DNA of 64,000 nucleotides from Streptomyces sp. RKAG290 (GCF_023701695.1 NZ_JAJOZC010000001.1:5207894-5271893), one strand, 5' to 3'; shown: positions 24,933 through 34,555, counted from the stretch's first letter. Notes: generated by a model from the letters alone, not told the origin. Made by a program: numbers and translations.

Positions 24933-26870
24933 TCAGCTCGTGTGCACTTCCAGCGCCGTGCGGACTGCCGACTCCAACGCCCCTTCGATCCAGGCGGGCT
25001 TGACCGAGGTGTGGCAGCCGGCGAAGTGCAACGGCCCTTCGACGGAGCGCACATCGGCGAGCAGTTCGGTGTGCTGGCCGGGCAGCAGCACGGATGCCTC
25101 GCCGTAGGCGTACGGGTCGCGCATCCAGGACTGGGTGGCACCGGCCCCGGTGTAGAAGACCTCGACGCGCTGGCCGTACACGTCCTGCACCCCGCCCAGG
25201 GCGTGCGGGTAGCGCTCGTCGTCGTCCAGGGAGTCCCACTTCAGGGCGTCGTCGGCCCAGCTGTAGGAGGCGAGGAGGACACCGCCCCTGCTCCCCTCGA
25301 CCGGGTGGGAGGGCTGGTACATGAAGCGGTTGGCGTTGTCGGTGACGGACCCGCCTCCGATGACGTGGGCGGCCTCGGGCTGGTTGCGGGCGGTCGCGCG
25401 GTACGCCGCGTAGTGCACGCGCTGGTTGGGCGGGATGTGCCCGGACGGTACGGAGGGGTGCGCGCCCAGCAGCGAACCGTCGGCCGGCGCCTTGCCGAGC
25501 CGGTACTCGTCGTACAGTCCGGGCCGGACCTTCTCCAGCTCCTCCTTCCAGTCCTTCTCCTCGAACTCCCACCAGCGGCGGCTGAATTCGAGCAGCACCT
25601 TGGTGGCCACGTCGTAGTGGACCTCGGTGATCGCACGCCGCTTGCCGTACGAGAGCGCGGGCGTGACCGGGATGTGGCGCAGCCCGGAGAACGGCACGGT
25701 GACGATCGCGCGGTCGCCGGTGAACGTCTCCCGCACGACCCTGCCGTCCCGGCCCTCCGACACCGTCTCGACCCGGACGCCGGCCTCCCCGTGGCTGATC
25801 CTGGCAGCCCGGCGGTCCAGCCGCACCAGGTCCTTGACCCGCGCGTACATCGCGTCGGCCAGCGTCGCCGTACCGTCGGGCAGCTCGTAGAACGCGGTGT
25901 CCGGGCTGATCAGCGACGCCCCGATGAAGCTGTGCACAAAGGCCAGGGGGAGCCGCGAGGTGAGGTTCTCGACCGTGCCGATGAGATCGATGGTGCGCTC
26001 GTCGAGCCCGGCCGCCTCGGTCAGGAAGCGGAACATCGACCAGTGTCCGTACCGCTCGATGACCCGGGCCCAGCCCTTGACGAGCTCCGGGCCCTCCTTG
26101 CCCTCGAACTCCTTGCGCACGGGGGCGAAGGCCTCGCGCACGATGGTCGAGGCGGTCTTGTCCTCGAACGCCGCCGGAACCCCGAAGGAGCGGTTGACCG
26201 CCTGCGGCTTCTTCGCGTAGTCCGCCTTGCGGACCCGGATGCCGTTGACGTGGATCCAGGTGTGGTTGGCGGGGTGTCCCGCGCCGTCGACGTCGACGAG
26301 GTGGAAGCGGCGGCGCTTCAGGTCGAAGCTGTCCATGAGCCCGGTGACGAGCGGGTGGCTGTCGGGGATCCGCATCGCCCCGGCCTCGGCGTACTGCTTC
26401 GGATCGGCGAACGGCGACTTCGCCTGTTCATGGCCGCCGGTGCGGAAGGTCTTGATCCGGCCGCCGACCCGGTTGCCGTTGGCCTCGATCACGGTGACGG
26501 TGTGCCCGGCCTCGCGGAGCAGATGCGCGGCGGTGAGCCCGGCCGGACCCGCGCCGATGATCAGCACCTTCTTGGGGCCCTTGGCGCTGCGCGGCAGGCC
26601 CTTGGAGAGCAGGATCTCGCGGTAGTGCGGCACCAGCGGCTCGTCCTGTGCGTCGCGTACGAGGATGGCGCGGGCGACTGACAGGCAGGCGTTCCAGTCG
26701 GAGCCGGGGGCGGCTGCGGGGGTGGCGGGCGCTGCGGGGGAGTCGGGTAAGGCGGCGTTCGCCGAGGTCACGGTGGTCGTGGCGAGGGCGGCGACGCCGG
26801 CGGCGGCACCGGTGATCATGGTGCGCCTGGAGGGCAGGCCGGAGGCCGTTTCGGCTGGCTGGGAAGTCAT
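24933..26870 (-). CDS. Exported flavin amine oxidase, L-glutamate-oxidase-like
   Basis: A 645-residue flavoenzyme with a twin-arginine signal (SRRTMITGAAAGVAALA). The FAD-binding motif is VLIIGAGPAGLTAAHLLREA (GAGPAG 106-111), followed by VGGRIKTFRTGG. Long stretches resemble Streptomyces L-glutamate oxidase as I remember it: EAGAMRIPDSHPLV, VHYDVATKVLLEFSRRWWEF and DNANRFMYQPSHPVEGSRGG. It should deaminate an L-amino acid to the keto acid, ammonia and H2O2 outside the cell. Oddly, the late FAD contact usually read as FAGEH is FAGCH here, with Cys at 619. A TetR gene lies upstream on the same strand. Confidence 0.85.
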   Translation of the reverse strand: MTSQPAETASGLPSRRTMITGAAAGVAALATTTVTSANAALPDSPAAPATPAAAPGSDWNACLSVARAILVRDAQDEPLVPHYREILLSKGLPRSAKGPKKVLIIGAGPAGLTAAHLLREAGHTVTVIEANGNRVGGRIKTFRTGGHEQAKSPFADPKQYAEAGAMRIPDSHPLVTGLMDSFDLKRRRFHLVDVDGAGHPANHTWIHVNGIRVRKADYAKKPQAVNRSFGVPAAFEDKTASTIVREAFAPVRKEFEGKEGPELVKGWARVIERYGHWSMFRFLTEAAGLDERTIDLIGTVENLTSRLPLAFVHSFIGASLISPDTAFYELPDGTATLADAMYARVKDLVRLDRRAARISHGEAGVRVETVSEGRDGRVVRETFTGDRAIVTVPFSGLRHIPVTPALSYGKRRAITEVHYDVATKVLLEFSRRWWEFEEKDWKEELEKVRPGLYDEYRLGKAPADGSLLGAHPSVPSGHIPPNQRVHYAAYRATARNQPEAAHVIGGGSVTDNANRFMYQPSHPVEGSRGGVLLASYSWADDALKWDSLDDDERYPHALGGVQDVYGQRVEVFYTGAGATQSWMRDPYAYGEASVLLPGQHTELLADVRSVEGPLHFAGCHTSVKPAWIEGALESAVRTALEVHTS

Positions 26871-26989
26871 GCGGCCAACCCTGGGGGGCGTGGAGCGGGG
26901 CGCATTCGCCCGGACGCGCGTAGACCCCTCGGAATCACTCGCAGGTGCCGCTTAACGATCTTGTCGTATCGGCGTTGCCGCAGGTCATC

Positions 26990-27598
26990 TCACTCGTGGG
27001 TGGGGCTGCCGGGTCCGTCGGGCTCATCGGGGGCCGCGGGCCGCAGCAGCCGCAGGAAGTCCTGGAACGCGGCCGGCATGTCCACCGAATCCGGGTCCAG
27101 CAGCCACTGGTACTGCAGCCCGTCCAGTACCGCCACGAGCAGCGGCGCCGCACGCTCCGGGGTGAGCCCGCCCGGCAGCCGCTCGCCGAACTCGGCGCGC
27201 AGCATCGCCGCCATGCTCGCCCGGACCTGGGTGTAGCGGTGGGTGAAGAACTCCCGCGCCGGGTGCTCCTCCGTCACGCTCTCGCCGAGCAGTGCGGAGA
27301 AGGTCTGGACGACGCCGGGGCGCATGGCGTTGTACTCGACGAGTGAGCCGAGCAGTTCGGTCCGCCAGCCGCCGTCGCTGCGGGGCCCGCCGCCGGTGTC
27401 CCACTGGTCGCGCTCCTCCAGGACGGAGACGAGCAGCGCCTCCTTGGTGGGGAAGTAGTGCAGCAGGCCCTGCTGACTGAGTCCCACCCGCTCGGCGACC
27501 GCGCCCAGTGTGGCGCCGCGATAGCCGCGTTCGGCGATCACTTCGAGCGTGGCGCGGAGAATCTCCGCCCGCCGCTCCGCGCTCCTGGCCCGCGCCAT
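26990..27598 (-). CDS. TetR family regulator (BetI-like)
   Basis: A 202-residue regulator. The N-terminal helix-turn-helix is GYRGATLGAVAERVGLSQQG followed by LLHYFPTKEALLVSVLEERD; the rest is a helical ligand domain ending in DFLRLLRPAAPDEPDGPGSP. The start is an ATG at 27598. It is 119 bases upstream of the amine oxidase on the same strand and divergent from the GH3 gene, so either could be its target; the divergent geometry favours GH3. Confidence 0.88.
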   Translation of the reverse strand: MARARSAERRAEILRATLEVIAERGYRGATLGAVAERVGLSQQGLLHYFPTKEALLVSVLEERDQWDTGGGPRSDGGWRTELLGSLVEYNAMRPGVVQTFSALLGESVTEEHPAREFFTHRYTQVRASMAAMLRAEFGERLPGGLTPERAAPLLVAVLDGLQYQWLLDPDSVDMPAAFQDFLRLLRPAAPDEPDGPGSPTHE

Positions 27599-27746
27599 TT
27601 CCCGGCCCCCTTCGGTCTGTCGGTCCCTCGTCAGGACCGTACGCCATGACGCCGAAGATTACGTATCCATAACGAACCCTACCGCTTTACAGGTTACGGG
27701 TCACTATGGAGACCTCACGCAGAGAATCTCGACGAGAGGTACGGCC

Positions 27747-30221
27747 GTGGCGGACGCGTCCACATCCATTCACCCCGAGGCGGCCCGCGAAGCCGCCGCC
27801 GAAGCGGCACTGGCCGCACTCGGACTCGACGACAAGGCCCGGCTGCTGGCCGGACAGGACATGTGGTCGCTGCCCGCGCTCCCCGCCGTCGGACTGGGCT
27901 CGCTGGTCATGTCGGACGGACCCGTCGGGGTGCGCGGCGTCAGCTGGAGCGCCGACGACCCGTCCGTCGCACTGCCCTCGCCCACCGCCCTCGCCGCGAC
28001 CTGGGACCCGGACCTCGCCCGCCGCGCCGGACACCTGCTGGCACAGGAGGCCCGCCGCAAGGGCGTGCACGTGCTGCTCGCGCCGACCGTGAACCTGCAC
28101 CGCTCCCCGCTGGGCGGACGGCACTTCGAGGCGTACAGCGAGGACCCGTACCTCACCGGCGAGATCGGCACCGGCTACGTGCGCGGTGTCCAGGACGGCG
28201 GGGTCGGCACGACCGTCAAGCACTTCGTCGCCAACGACGCCGAGACCGAACGCTTCACCGTCGACAACATCGTCTCCCCGCGCGCCCTGCGCGAGCTCTA
28301 CCTCGCCCCCTTCGAGCGGATCGTCGCCAACGCCCACCCCTGGGGCATCATGGCCGCCTACAACCGGGTCAACGGCTCCACCATGACCGAGCACCGCTAC
28401 CTCCAGAACGAGGTGCTGCGCGGCGAATGGGGCTTCGACGGCTTCGTCGTCTCCGACTGGCTGGCCGCCCGCTCCACCGTCGCGGCCGTCACCGGCGGCC
28501 TCGACGTCGCGATGCCCGGCCCGAGGACCGTGTACGGGGCGGCACTCGCCGCCGCGGTGCGGGCCGGTGAGGTCGAGGAGTCCGTCCTCGACACGGCGGT
28601 ACGCAACGTGCTGCGGCTCGCCGCCCGCGTCGGCGTCCTGGACGGCGCCCCGCCCGCCGTCGCCGAGGCCGACCGCCCGGCCGACGTCGACGGTGACGCG
28701 CTGGCCCGCGAGATCGCCCGCCGCTCCTTCGTGCTGCTGCGCAACGAACGCGCGGCGCTGCCCATCGACCCGTCAGCCGTCCGGCGGGTCGCGCTCAGCG
28801 GCGCCCTCGCCCGCGACGCCCGGGTCCTCGGCGGCGGCTCCGCGCAGGTCTTCCCGCACCACATCGTCTCCCCGCTCGACGGCCTGCTCGAAGCGCTCCC
28901 CGAGGACGTGCTCGACTACCGGCTCGGTGCCGACCCCAACGACGAACTCGTCGCCGCGGACCAGGGGTTCACCCTCAAGGCGGTCTGCTACGACGCCGCC
29001 GGCACGGTCATCGGATCGACGCCGCTGCACACCGGCGCCGTGCAGTGGATCGGCGCCGATCTGCCCGCGGGCGTCACCCACGAGGCGCTGCACAGCATCG
29101 AGATCACCGGCACCTTCGTGCCGCGCGACAGCGGCGAGCACCTGTTCGGCACCCGCGGGACCGGAGCGCTGACGCTCACCCTCGCGGGCGCGACGCTCTA
29201 CGACGACGTGCACGGGGCCAGCGGCTCGACCGACCCGGGAGAGCTGTTCTTCGGTGCCCCCCAGGAGCGCGGCCGGGTCCGTCTCACGGCGGGCGAACCC
29301 GTCGAGGTCTCGCTCCGGCTGGTCCCCGGGACCGGCGGCGCCGACTCGCCGATCCCCCTCGTCGCGTTCACCCTCTGCCACCTCGGCCCGCGCCGCGACC
29401 CGGGCGAACTGATCGCCGAGGCCGTCGAGGCGGCCCGCGCAGCGGACACCGCGATCGTCGTCGTCGGCACCACCGAACGCGTCGAGTCCGAGGGCTTCGA
29501 CCGCACCGGACTGCGGCTCCCCGGCCACCAGGACGAGCTGGTCCGGGCCGTCGCCGCCGTCAACCCGAACACCGTCGTGGTCGTCAACTCCGGTTCCCCG
29601 GTGGAGCTCCCGTGGCGGGACGAGGTCGCCGCCGTGCTGCTCAGCTGGTTCCCGGGACAGGAGGGCGGCGCGGCGCTGGCCGACGTCCTGCTCGGCGCCG
29701 CCGAACCGGGCGGAAGGCTGCCCACCACCTGGCCCGTCGTGCTCGCCGACGCGCCCGTCGCCGCCACCACACCCACCGACGGCGAACTCCACTACGACGA
29801 GGGCGTCTTCATCGGCTACCGCGCCTGGGAGCGGACCGGCACCGCACCGGCGTACCCCTTCGGCCACGGGCTCGGCTACACCACCTGGACGTACGAGACC
29901 CTGACCGCCACCGAGGACACCGCCACCGTCCGCGTGACCAACACCGGCGCCCGGCCGGGGGCCGAGACCGTGCAGCTCTACCTCGCCCCGCAGGCCGACA
30001 CCGTCGAACGCCCGGTCCGCGTACTGGCCGGATTCGGCCGCGTCGAGGCGGGCCCCGGGCAGAGCGTCGAGGTGACGGTTCCGCTGGAGCGTCGTGGGTA
30101 CGAGGTGTGGGACGAGGCGGCGTACGGCTGGGCCGTGGTCCCCGGTACCTACGAGGTACAGGCGGCCCACTCCCTCGGCGACGTACGGCTGACCGCGACC
30201 GTGGAGATCAAGGAGCAGTAG
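27747..30221 (+). CDS. Beta-glycosidase, GH3, with PA14 insertion
   Basis: An 824-residue cytoplasmic GH3 enzyme. The N-terminal TIM barrel has RKGVHVLLAPTVNLHRSPLG and the nucleophile D237 in FDGFVVSDW; the C-terminal sandwich has VVVGTTERVESEGFDRTGLR. A PA14 domain (about 400-550; IEITGTFVPRDSGEHLFGTR) is inserted in the C domain, as in oligosaccharide-specific beta-glucosidases, and an Fn3-like domain ends the protein. The GTG at 27747 has GAGAGG a few bases before it; the open frame back to 27549 overlaps the TetR gene and is not coding. It probably works with the neighbouring sugar genes. Confidence 0.92.
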   Translation: MADASTSIHPEAAREAAAEAALAALGLDDKARLLAGQDMWSLPALPAVGLGSLVMSDGPVGVRGVSWSADDPSVALPSPTALAATWDPDLARRAGHLLAQEARRKGVHVLLAPTVNLHRSPLGGRHFEAYSEDPYLTGEIGTGYVRGVQDGGVGTTVKHFVANDAETERFTVDNIVSPRALRELYLAPFERIVANAHPWGIMAAYNRVNGSTMTEHRYLQNEVLRGEWGFDGFVVSDWLAARSTVAAVTGGLDVAMPGPRTVYGAALAAAVRAGEVEESVLDTAVRNVLRLAARVGVLDGAPPAVAEADRPADVDGDALAREIARRSFVLLRNERAALPIDPSAVRRVALSGALARDARVLGGGSAQVFPHHIVSPLDGLLEALPEDVLDYRLGADPNDELVAADQGFTLKAVCYDAAGTVIGSTPLHTGAVQWIGADLPAGVTHEALHSIEITGTFVPRDSGEHLFGTRGTGALTLTLAGATLYDDVHGASGSTDPGELFFGAPQERGRVRLTAGEPVEVSLRLVPGTGGADSPIPLVAFTLCHLGPRRDPGELIAEAVEAARAADTAIVVVGTTERVESEGFDRTGLRLPGHQDELVRAVAAVNPNTVVVVNSGSPVELPWRDEVAAVLLSWFPGQEGGAALADVLLGAAEPGGRLPTTWPVVLADAPVAATTPTDGELHYDEGVFIGYRAWERTGTAPAYPFGHGLGYTTWTYETLTATEDTATVRVTNTGARPGAETVQLYLAPQADTVERPVRVLAGFGRVEAGPGQSVEVTVPLERRGYEVWDEAAYGWAVVPGTYEVQAAHSLGDVRLTATVEIKEQ

Positions 30222-30236
30222 CCGCCCCCACGTACG

Positions 30237-30279
30237 GAAGAGCCCCGGAGCGGTCCCTGACCCCGCTGCGGGGCTCTTC
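30237..30279. terminator. Bidirectional hairpin between GH3 and galM
   Basis: GAAGAGCCCCG and CGGGGCTCTTC form a perfect 11-pair stem, with further pairing (AGCGG/CCGCT) inside the loop. It lies between the convergent GH3 and galM stop codons and can end both messages. Confidence 0.8.
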
Positions 30280-30291
30280 TCCTGTGCGGCC

Positions 30292-31290
30292 TCAGCGCAC
30301 CGAGAAGCCGTACACCGTCGTCGACACGTACTCCTGGCCCGGCCGCAGCACCGTGCTCGGGAACTCCGGCCGGTTCGGGGAGTCCGGGAAGTGCTGGGTC
30401 TCCAGCGCGATGCCGGCGCACGGCCCGAACGGCCGCCCGTCGAAGTGGTCCGCCGTGTAGAGCTGCAGACCCGGCTCCGTGGTCGTGACGGTCAGCACGC
30501 GGCCCGACGCCTCGTCGTACAGCTCGGCCGCAGGACCCGCCACACCCTCGTCCAGCACGAAGTTGTGGTCGTAGCCCTTGGCGACCGGCTGCGGCTCCCG
30601 GAAGTCGAACCGGGTCCCGTCCACCGGCAGGAACTCACCCGTCGGCAGCGATTCCGCGTCGGCGGGGGTGATCCGCCCGGCCGCGATCCGCAGCCGCTGC
30701 CCCAGCGCGCTGCCGCTGTCGGCGCCCGCCAGATTCCAGTACGTGTGGTTCGTCAGGTTCAGCACGGTCGGCGCGTCCGTCGTCGCCCGGTACGCGATCC
30801 GCAGCGCCCCGCCCTCGTCGAGCGCGTAGGACACCGAGAGTTCCAGCCGCCCCGGGAACCCCTCCTCCCCGTCGGCCGAGACCAGGGACAGCTCCACCCC
30901 GTCCGCGGTCTGCCGGGCGTCCCACACCCGCTTGTCGAAGCCGCGGGCCCCGCCGTGCACGTGGTTGCGCCCCTCGTTGCGCGTGACGCGATGGGTCCGG
31001 CCGTCGAGCTCGAAGGCCGCTCCGCCGATGCGATTCGCGTACCGCCCGACCAGCGCGCCGAAGTAGGGCCCGGTGTACATCCGGTAGGAGGCCAGATCCG
31101 GCAGCCCGAGCGCCACACCGCTCCGCGCGCCCTGCCGGTCCGGCACCTCGACCGACTGCACGATGGCGCCGTACGTCAGCACGCGCACCCGCGTACCGTC
31201 CCGTTCCAGCGTCCAGCGGTGAACGGCGGTGCCGTCCCCGAGGGTGCCGAAGTCTTCCCTGCGCGTCGCCGTGTCCGAACCCGTATCCAT
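30292..31290 (-). CDS. galM: Aldose 1-epimerase (mutarotase)
   Basis: A 332-residue GalM-fold enzyme. The substrate residues of the family appear in GRYANRIGGAAFELDGRTHR, EGRNHVHGGARGFDKRVW, LTNHTYWNLAG (catalytic His) and GIALETQHFPDSPN (catalytic Glu). It interconverts alpha and beta anomers of aldoses in the cytoplasm. A GTG two codons upstream (31296) is an alternative start; neither has a strong ribosome binding site. It lies 27 bases after the SGNH lipoprotein gene on the same strand and may share its transcript. It fits the sugar-use theme of the region. Confidence 0.9.
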   Translation of the reverse strand: MDTGSDTATRREDFGTLGDGTAVHRWTLERDGTRVRVLTYGAIVQSVEVPDRQGARSGVALGLPDLASYRMYTGPYFGALVGRYANRIGGAAFELDGRTHRVTRNEGRNHVHGGARGFDKRVWDARQTADGVELSLVSADGEEGFPGRLELSVSYALDEGGALRIAYRATTDAPTVLNLTNHTYWNLAGADSGSALGQRLRIAAGRITPADAESLPTGEFLPVDGTRFDFREPQPVAKGYDHNFVLDEGVAGPAAELYDEASGRVLTVTTTEPGLQLYTADHFDGRPFGPCAGIALETQHFPDSPNRPEFPSTVLRPGQEYVSTTVYGFSVR

Positions 31291-31317
31291 GATCACGGAC
31301 TCTAGACCGGCGGGTCC

Positions 31318-32229
31318 TCACGCGGGGGGCCGGGCCGCCGTGACGTTGCGGTACGCGATCGCGGCCAGCCGCGCCTGCCCGTTGCGCCCCGGATGGAACC
31401 AGTCCCACTGGCTGAGCTGCCTGCCGGTGAACCGGTAGTCGAAGACCGCCCCGCCGTCGTAACGGCAGCGCACGTCCTTGGCGCACACCTCGCGCAGCAC
31501 CTCGTTGTACGCCACGACGCGCTCCCGCACCGCGGCGCGCCGGGCCACCGCCGACGCGCCCATGTCGTCCGCGTTGCCCAGCATCGACTTGCAGATCCCC
31601 AGCTTCCAGATCTCCTTGCCCAGTTGGTTGCCGCGCCCCGTCGACCACAGCCGCATCAGATCGGGCACGCTCGACACGTACACCTGCGCCTTCGGTGCCG
31701 CGCCGCGCAGCTGACGCATCGACGCCTCGAACGAGGCGCGGAAGTCGGCCACCGGTGTCATGAGCCGCACCGAGTCGCGGCAGGCGTCGTTGGCGCCGAT
31801 CATCACCGTCACCAGATCCGGGTCCTCCTTCGCCGCCAGGGCCATCTGCTCCGGCAACTGGGCGATCCGCGCCCCCGTCCGGGCGTGGTTCCAACTGCGC
31901 GCTGCCGCACCCGAGGCGCCGAGCAGCCGCACCGCGAGGCTGCGCACCGTTCTGTCCGTGCCGGTCGACCAGGAGACCTCGGGGCAGTCGGCCAGCACCG
32001 AGCAGGCATCGAAGCCGCGGGTGATGGAGTCCCCGACCGCCGCGACCGACCCCGGGCTGCGGTCCCAGAGCGGTGCGGCCGGGGAGGGGCGCTGCCCGGC
32101 CGCCGCGCCCTTCGTCGTCCGGTCGGGCCCGGAGTCACAACCGGTCAGTGCGGCCGTGCCGAGCAGCGATCCCGCGGCCAGCACGGCCAGTGCGGTGCGC
32201 GAGCGGTGCCGTACGGAGCGATCCGGCAT
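31318..32229 (-). CDS. SGNH/GDSL-hydrolase lipoprotein
   Basis: 303 residues. The signal peptide ends in a lipobox, LTGC, so the protein is a predicted lipoprotein. The SGNH blocks are visible: block I VAAVGDSITRGFDA, block III VMIGANDACRDSV and block V WDWFHPGRNGQ with the catalytic His. The family hydrolyses esters of lipids or polysaccharides (acetyl or feruloyl groups). AGGAGG lies ten bases before the ATG at 32229; the earlier ATG at 32262 lacks such a site. Its position beside galM suggests removal of acyl groups from sugars, which is inference. Confidence 0.85.
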   Translation of the reverse strand: MPDRSVRHRSRTALAVLAAGSLLGTAALTGCDSGPDRTTKGAAAGQRPSPAAPLWDRSPGSVAAVGDSITRGFDACSVLADCPEVSWSTGTDRTVRSLAVRLLGASGAAARSWNHARTGARIAQLPEQMALAAKEDPDLVTVMIGANDACRDSVRLMTPVADFRASFEASMRQLRGAAPKAQVYVSSVPDLMRLWSTGRGNQLGKEIWKLGICKSMLGNADDMGASAVARRAAVRERVVAYNEVLREVCAKDVRCRYDGGAVFDYRFTGRQLSQWDWFHPGRNGQARLAAIAYRNVTAARPPA

Positions 32230-32581
32230 TCCCTGGTCCCCTCCTGTCCATGCCCCCGGCAAACCCTCGTGGCACCGGTCGGCGGGCCCGCGCGCCCTGC
32301 CGGGTGAATGCTGAGCGAATCATGGGCCCAGGACCGACGGTACGTCACACCTCGGACGCCGCCGCACGATAGCTTTTCCCCGTCGAACCAGTGGCTCTTT
32401 CGCTCGCCCGGCTCCACTCGGGTGGCTTCCGAACTTCACATCACGTCACATACTGTCCCTTTTCCGGAGATTAACCCCCGATGCTGTTTACTGATGACAA
32501 CCTCGGGAGCCGGCCGGGAAAAGGCGGTACGGGCGCGAGGCCGCTGGGGAAGGCGAACCTCGTCCCACACTGGAGGTCCCG
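32230..32581. other. Intergenic region between the SGNH and DUF3145 genes
   Basis: A 352-base divergent region with no credible open frame. The stretch at about 32425-32500 is less GC-rich, includes the near-repeats TCACATCACGTCACAT and ACTGATGACAAC, and probably holds promoter elements for one or both neighbours. I see no clear -35/-10 pair, hairpin or repeat family in it. Confidence 0.4.
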
Positions 32582-33076
32582 GTGACGACACGTGGAGTCC
32601 TGTACGTTCACTCCGCACCGCGCGCGCTCTGCCCACATGTCGAATGGGCAGTGGGGGGTGTCCTCGGTGTGCGGGTCCAACTCGACTGGATCAGACAGCC
32701 GGCCGCGCCCGGCACCTGGCGGTCCGAGTTCTCCTGGCAGGCCAGACCCGGCACGGCGTCGAAGCTCGCCTCCGCGCTGCGCGGCTGGGACCTGCTGCGC
32801 TTCGAGGTGACGGCGGAGCCGTCACCGACCGCGGAGGGCGAACGCTACAGCTCCACGCCCGAGCTGGGCATCTTCCACGCCGTCACCGGCATGCACGGCG
32901 ACATCCTGGTCCCCGAGGACCGGCTGCGGGCCGCGCTGGCAAGGTCGGTGCGCGGGGAGACGGACCTGGCGGCGGAGATCGCCAAGCTCCTGGGCAAGCC
33001 GTGGGACGACGAACTCGAATCCTTCCGCCACGCGGGCGAGGGCGCGCCGGTGCGCTGGCTCCACCAGGTGGTGTGA
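32582..33076 (+). CDS. DUF3145 domain protein
   Basis: A 164-residue cytoplasmic protein conserved in actinobacteria with no known function. Visible conserved parts are TTRGVLYVHSAPRALCPHVE, EWAVGGVLG, QARPGTASKLASALRGWDLL and GIFHAVTGMHGDILVPEDRL. The GTG start at 32582 follows GGAGGTCCC. It is convergent with the fatty-acid operon and separated from it by a repeat element and a terminator. Confidence 0.85.
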   Translation: MTTRGVLYVHSAPRALCPHVEWAVGGVLGVRVQLDWIRQPAAPGTWRSEFSWQARPGTASKLASALRGWDLLRFEVTAEPSPTAEGERYSSTPELGIFHAVTGMHGDILVPEDRLRAALARSVRGETDLAAEIAKLLGKPWDDELESFRHAGEGAPVRWLHQVV

Positions 33077-33087
33077 CTCCTCCGGGG

Positions 33088-33152
33088 CTCAAACGCCGGC
33101 GAAATCAAGCCCCTCCGGCGATTGAGGAGCGGGGGTCCGGGGCGGTGCCCCG
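33088..33152. repeat. REP-like dispersed palindromic element, copy 1
   Basis: CTCAAACGCCGG and CCGGCGATTGAG form an imperfect hairpin, followed by GGGGTCCGGGGCGGTGCCCCG. The 45 bases from 33108 match, in inverted orientation, the element at 47411-47454 with only a few differences. Similar extragenic palindromes are common between convergent genes in Streptomyces genomes. Confidence 0.7.
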
Positions 33153-33161
33153 AGAAAGCCT

Positions 33162-33194
33162 GAAGCCCGCCTCCCCCAGGGGGAAGCGGGCTTC
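33162..33194. terminator. Terminator between DUF3145 and fabF
   Basis: GAAGCCCGC, TCCCCC, then GGGGGA and GCGGGCTTC form a near-continuous 15-pair stem with one internal mismatch and a one-base loop. It serves the convergent DUF3145 and fab transcripts. Confidence 0.8.
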
Positions 33195-33215
33195 ACGCGT
33201 ACGGCGGGAAAAGGC

Positions 33216-34478
33216 TCACACGCTGCGGAACGCCAGCACCACGTTGTGGCCGCCGAACCCGAACGAGTTGTTGATCGCGGCGATCGGACCCTCGGGCAAC
33301 GGGCGCGGCTCGGCGCGCACGATGTCCGCCTCGACCGCGTCGTCGAGGTTGTCGATGTTGATGGTCGGCGGAGCCATCCGGTGGTGCAGCGCCAGGACCG
33401 TCGCCACGGTCTCGATGCCACCCGCGCCACCGAGCAGGTGCCCCGTCATCGACTTCGTCGCGGAGATCGCGACATGGTCGAGGTCGTCGCCGAGGATCTT
33501 GCGCAGAGCCTTCAGCTCCGCGACGTCGCCCTGCGGCGTGGACGTCGCGTGCGCGTTGAGGTGCACGACCTCGGACGGCTTGAGGTCCGTCTGGTCCAGC
33601 AGGTTCTGCATCGCGGCGGCGATACCGCGACCCGTCGGCTCGGGCTGGGCGATGTGGTGGGCGTCGGCGGACAGCCCCTGGCCCAGCACCTCGCAGTAGA
33701 CCCGGGCGCCGCGCGCGGCGGCGTGCTCCGCGGACTCCAGGACGACGACGCCGGCGCCCTCGCCGAGGACGAAGCCGTCACGGGCGGTGTCGTAGGGGCG
33801 CGAGGCCTTCTGGGGCTCGTCGTTGCTCTTGGACATCGCCATCATGTTGGCGAACGCGGCGATGGGCAGCGGATGGATGGCCGCCTCGGTGCCACCGGCG
33901 AGGACCACGTCGGCGCGGCCGGTGCGGATCATCTCGACGGCGTACCCGATCGCCTCGGCACCCGACGCGCAGGCGGAGACCGGGGTGTGGACGCCTGCCT
34001 GGGCGTTCACCTCGATACCCACGTTGGCGGCCGGGCCGTTGGGCATGAGCATGGGCACGGTGTGCGGGGAGACGCGGCGTACGCCCTTCTCCTTCAGCAC
34101 GTCGTACTGGTCGAGCAGGGTGATGACGCCGCCGATGCCGGAGGCGATGACCGACCCCAGCCGCTCGGGCTGGATCTTCTCGTCCTCACCGGCCTTGCCG
34201 GTGAAGCCCGCGTCCGCCCACGCCTCCCGGGCCGCGATCAGCGCGAACTGCGCCGAGCGGTCCAGCTTGCGGGCGAGCGGGCGGGGCAGGACGTCGCCGG
34301 GGTCGACGGCCGCGAGGGCCGCGATCCGGACAGGCAGTTCGGCGAAACGTTCGCCCTCAAGAGGCTTGACGCCGGAACGGCCGGCCATCAGACCTTCCCA
34401 GGTCGATGCGGAATCGCCACCCAGCGGAGTGGTTGCGCCGATACCGGTGACGACCACGGTGCGATTGGTCGAGTTCAC
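33216..34478 (-). CDS. fabF: Beta-ketoacyl-ACP synthase II
   Basis: A 420-residue thiolase-fold condensing enzyme. The catalytic Cys is C170 in VSACASGAEAIG, and the two His lie in NAHATSTPQGD and KSMTGHLLGGAG. It elongates acyl-ACP with malonyl-ACP. The GTG at 34478 gives VNSTNRTVVVTGIG, the normal N-terminus, with GGAGAAG upstream; the open frame to 34541 overruns the leader. It is the last gene of fabD-fabH-acpP-fabF, 77 bases after acpP. Confidence 0.95.
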   Translation of the reverse strand: MNSTNRTVVVTGIGATTPLGGDSASTWEGLMAGRSGVKPLEGERFAELPVRIAALAAVDPGDVLPRPLARKLDRSAQFALIAAREAWADAGFTGKAGEDEKIQPERLGSVIASGIGGVITLLDQYDVLKEKGVRRVSPHTVPMLMPNGPAANVGIEVNAQAGVHTPVSACASGAEAIGYAVEMIRTGRADVVLAGGTEAAIHPLPIAAFANMMAMSKSNDEPQKASRPYDTARDGFVLGEGAGVVVLESAEHAAARGARVYCEVLGQGLSADAHHIAQPEPTGRGIAAAMQNLLDQTDLKPSEVVHLNAHATSTPQGDVAELKALRKILGDDLDHVAISATKSMTGHLLGGAGGIETVATVLALHHRMAPPTINIDNLDDAVEADIVRAEPRPLPEGPIAAINNSFGFGGHNVVLAFRSV

Positions 34479-34555
34479 TGGAAAATCTTCTCCACGTGTA
34501 GAGGGTCGTGAATCAGCGGCGCCACCGCCGGGTGGCGACACACGAACCGGCTGGA

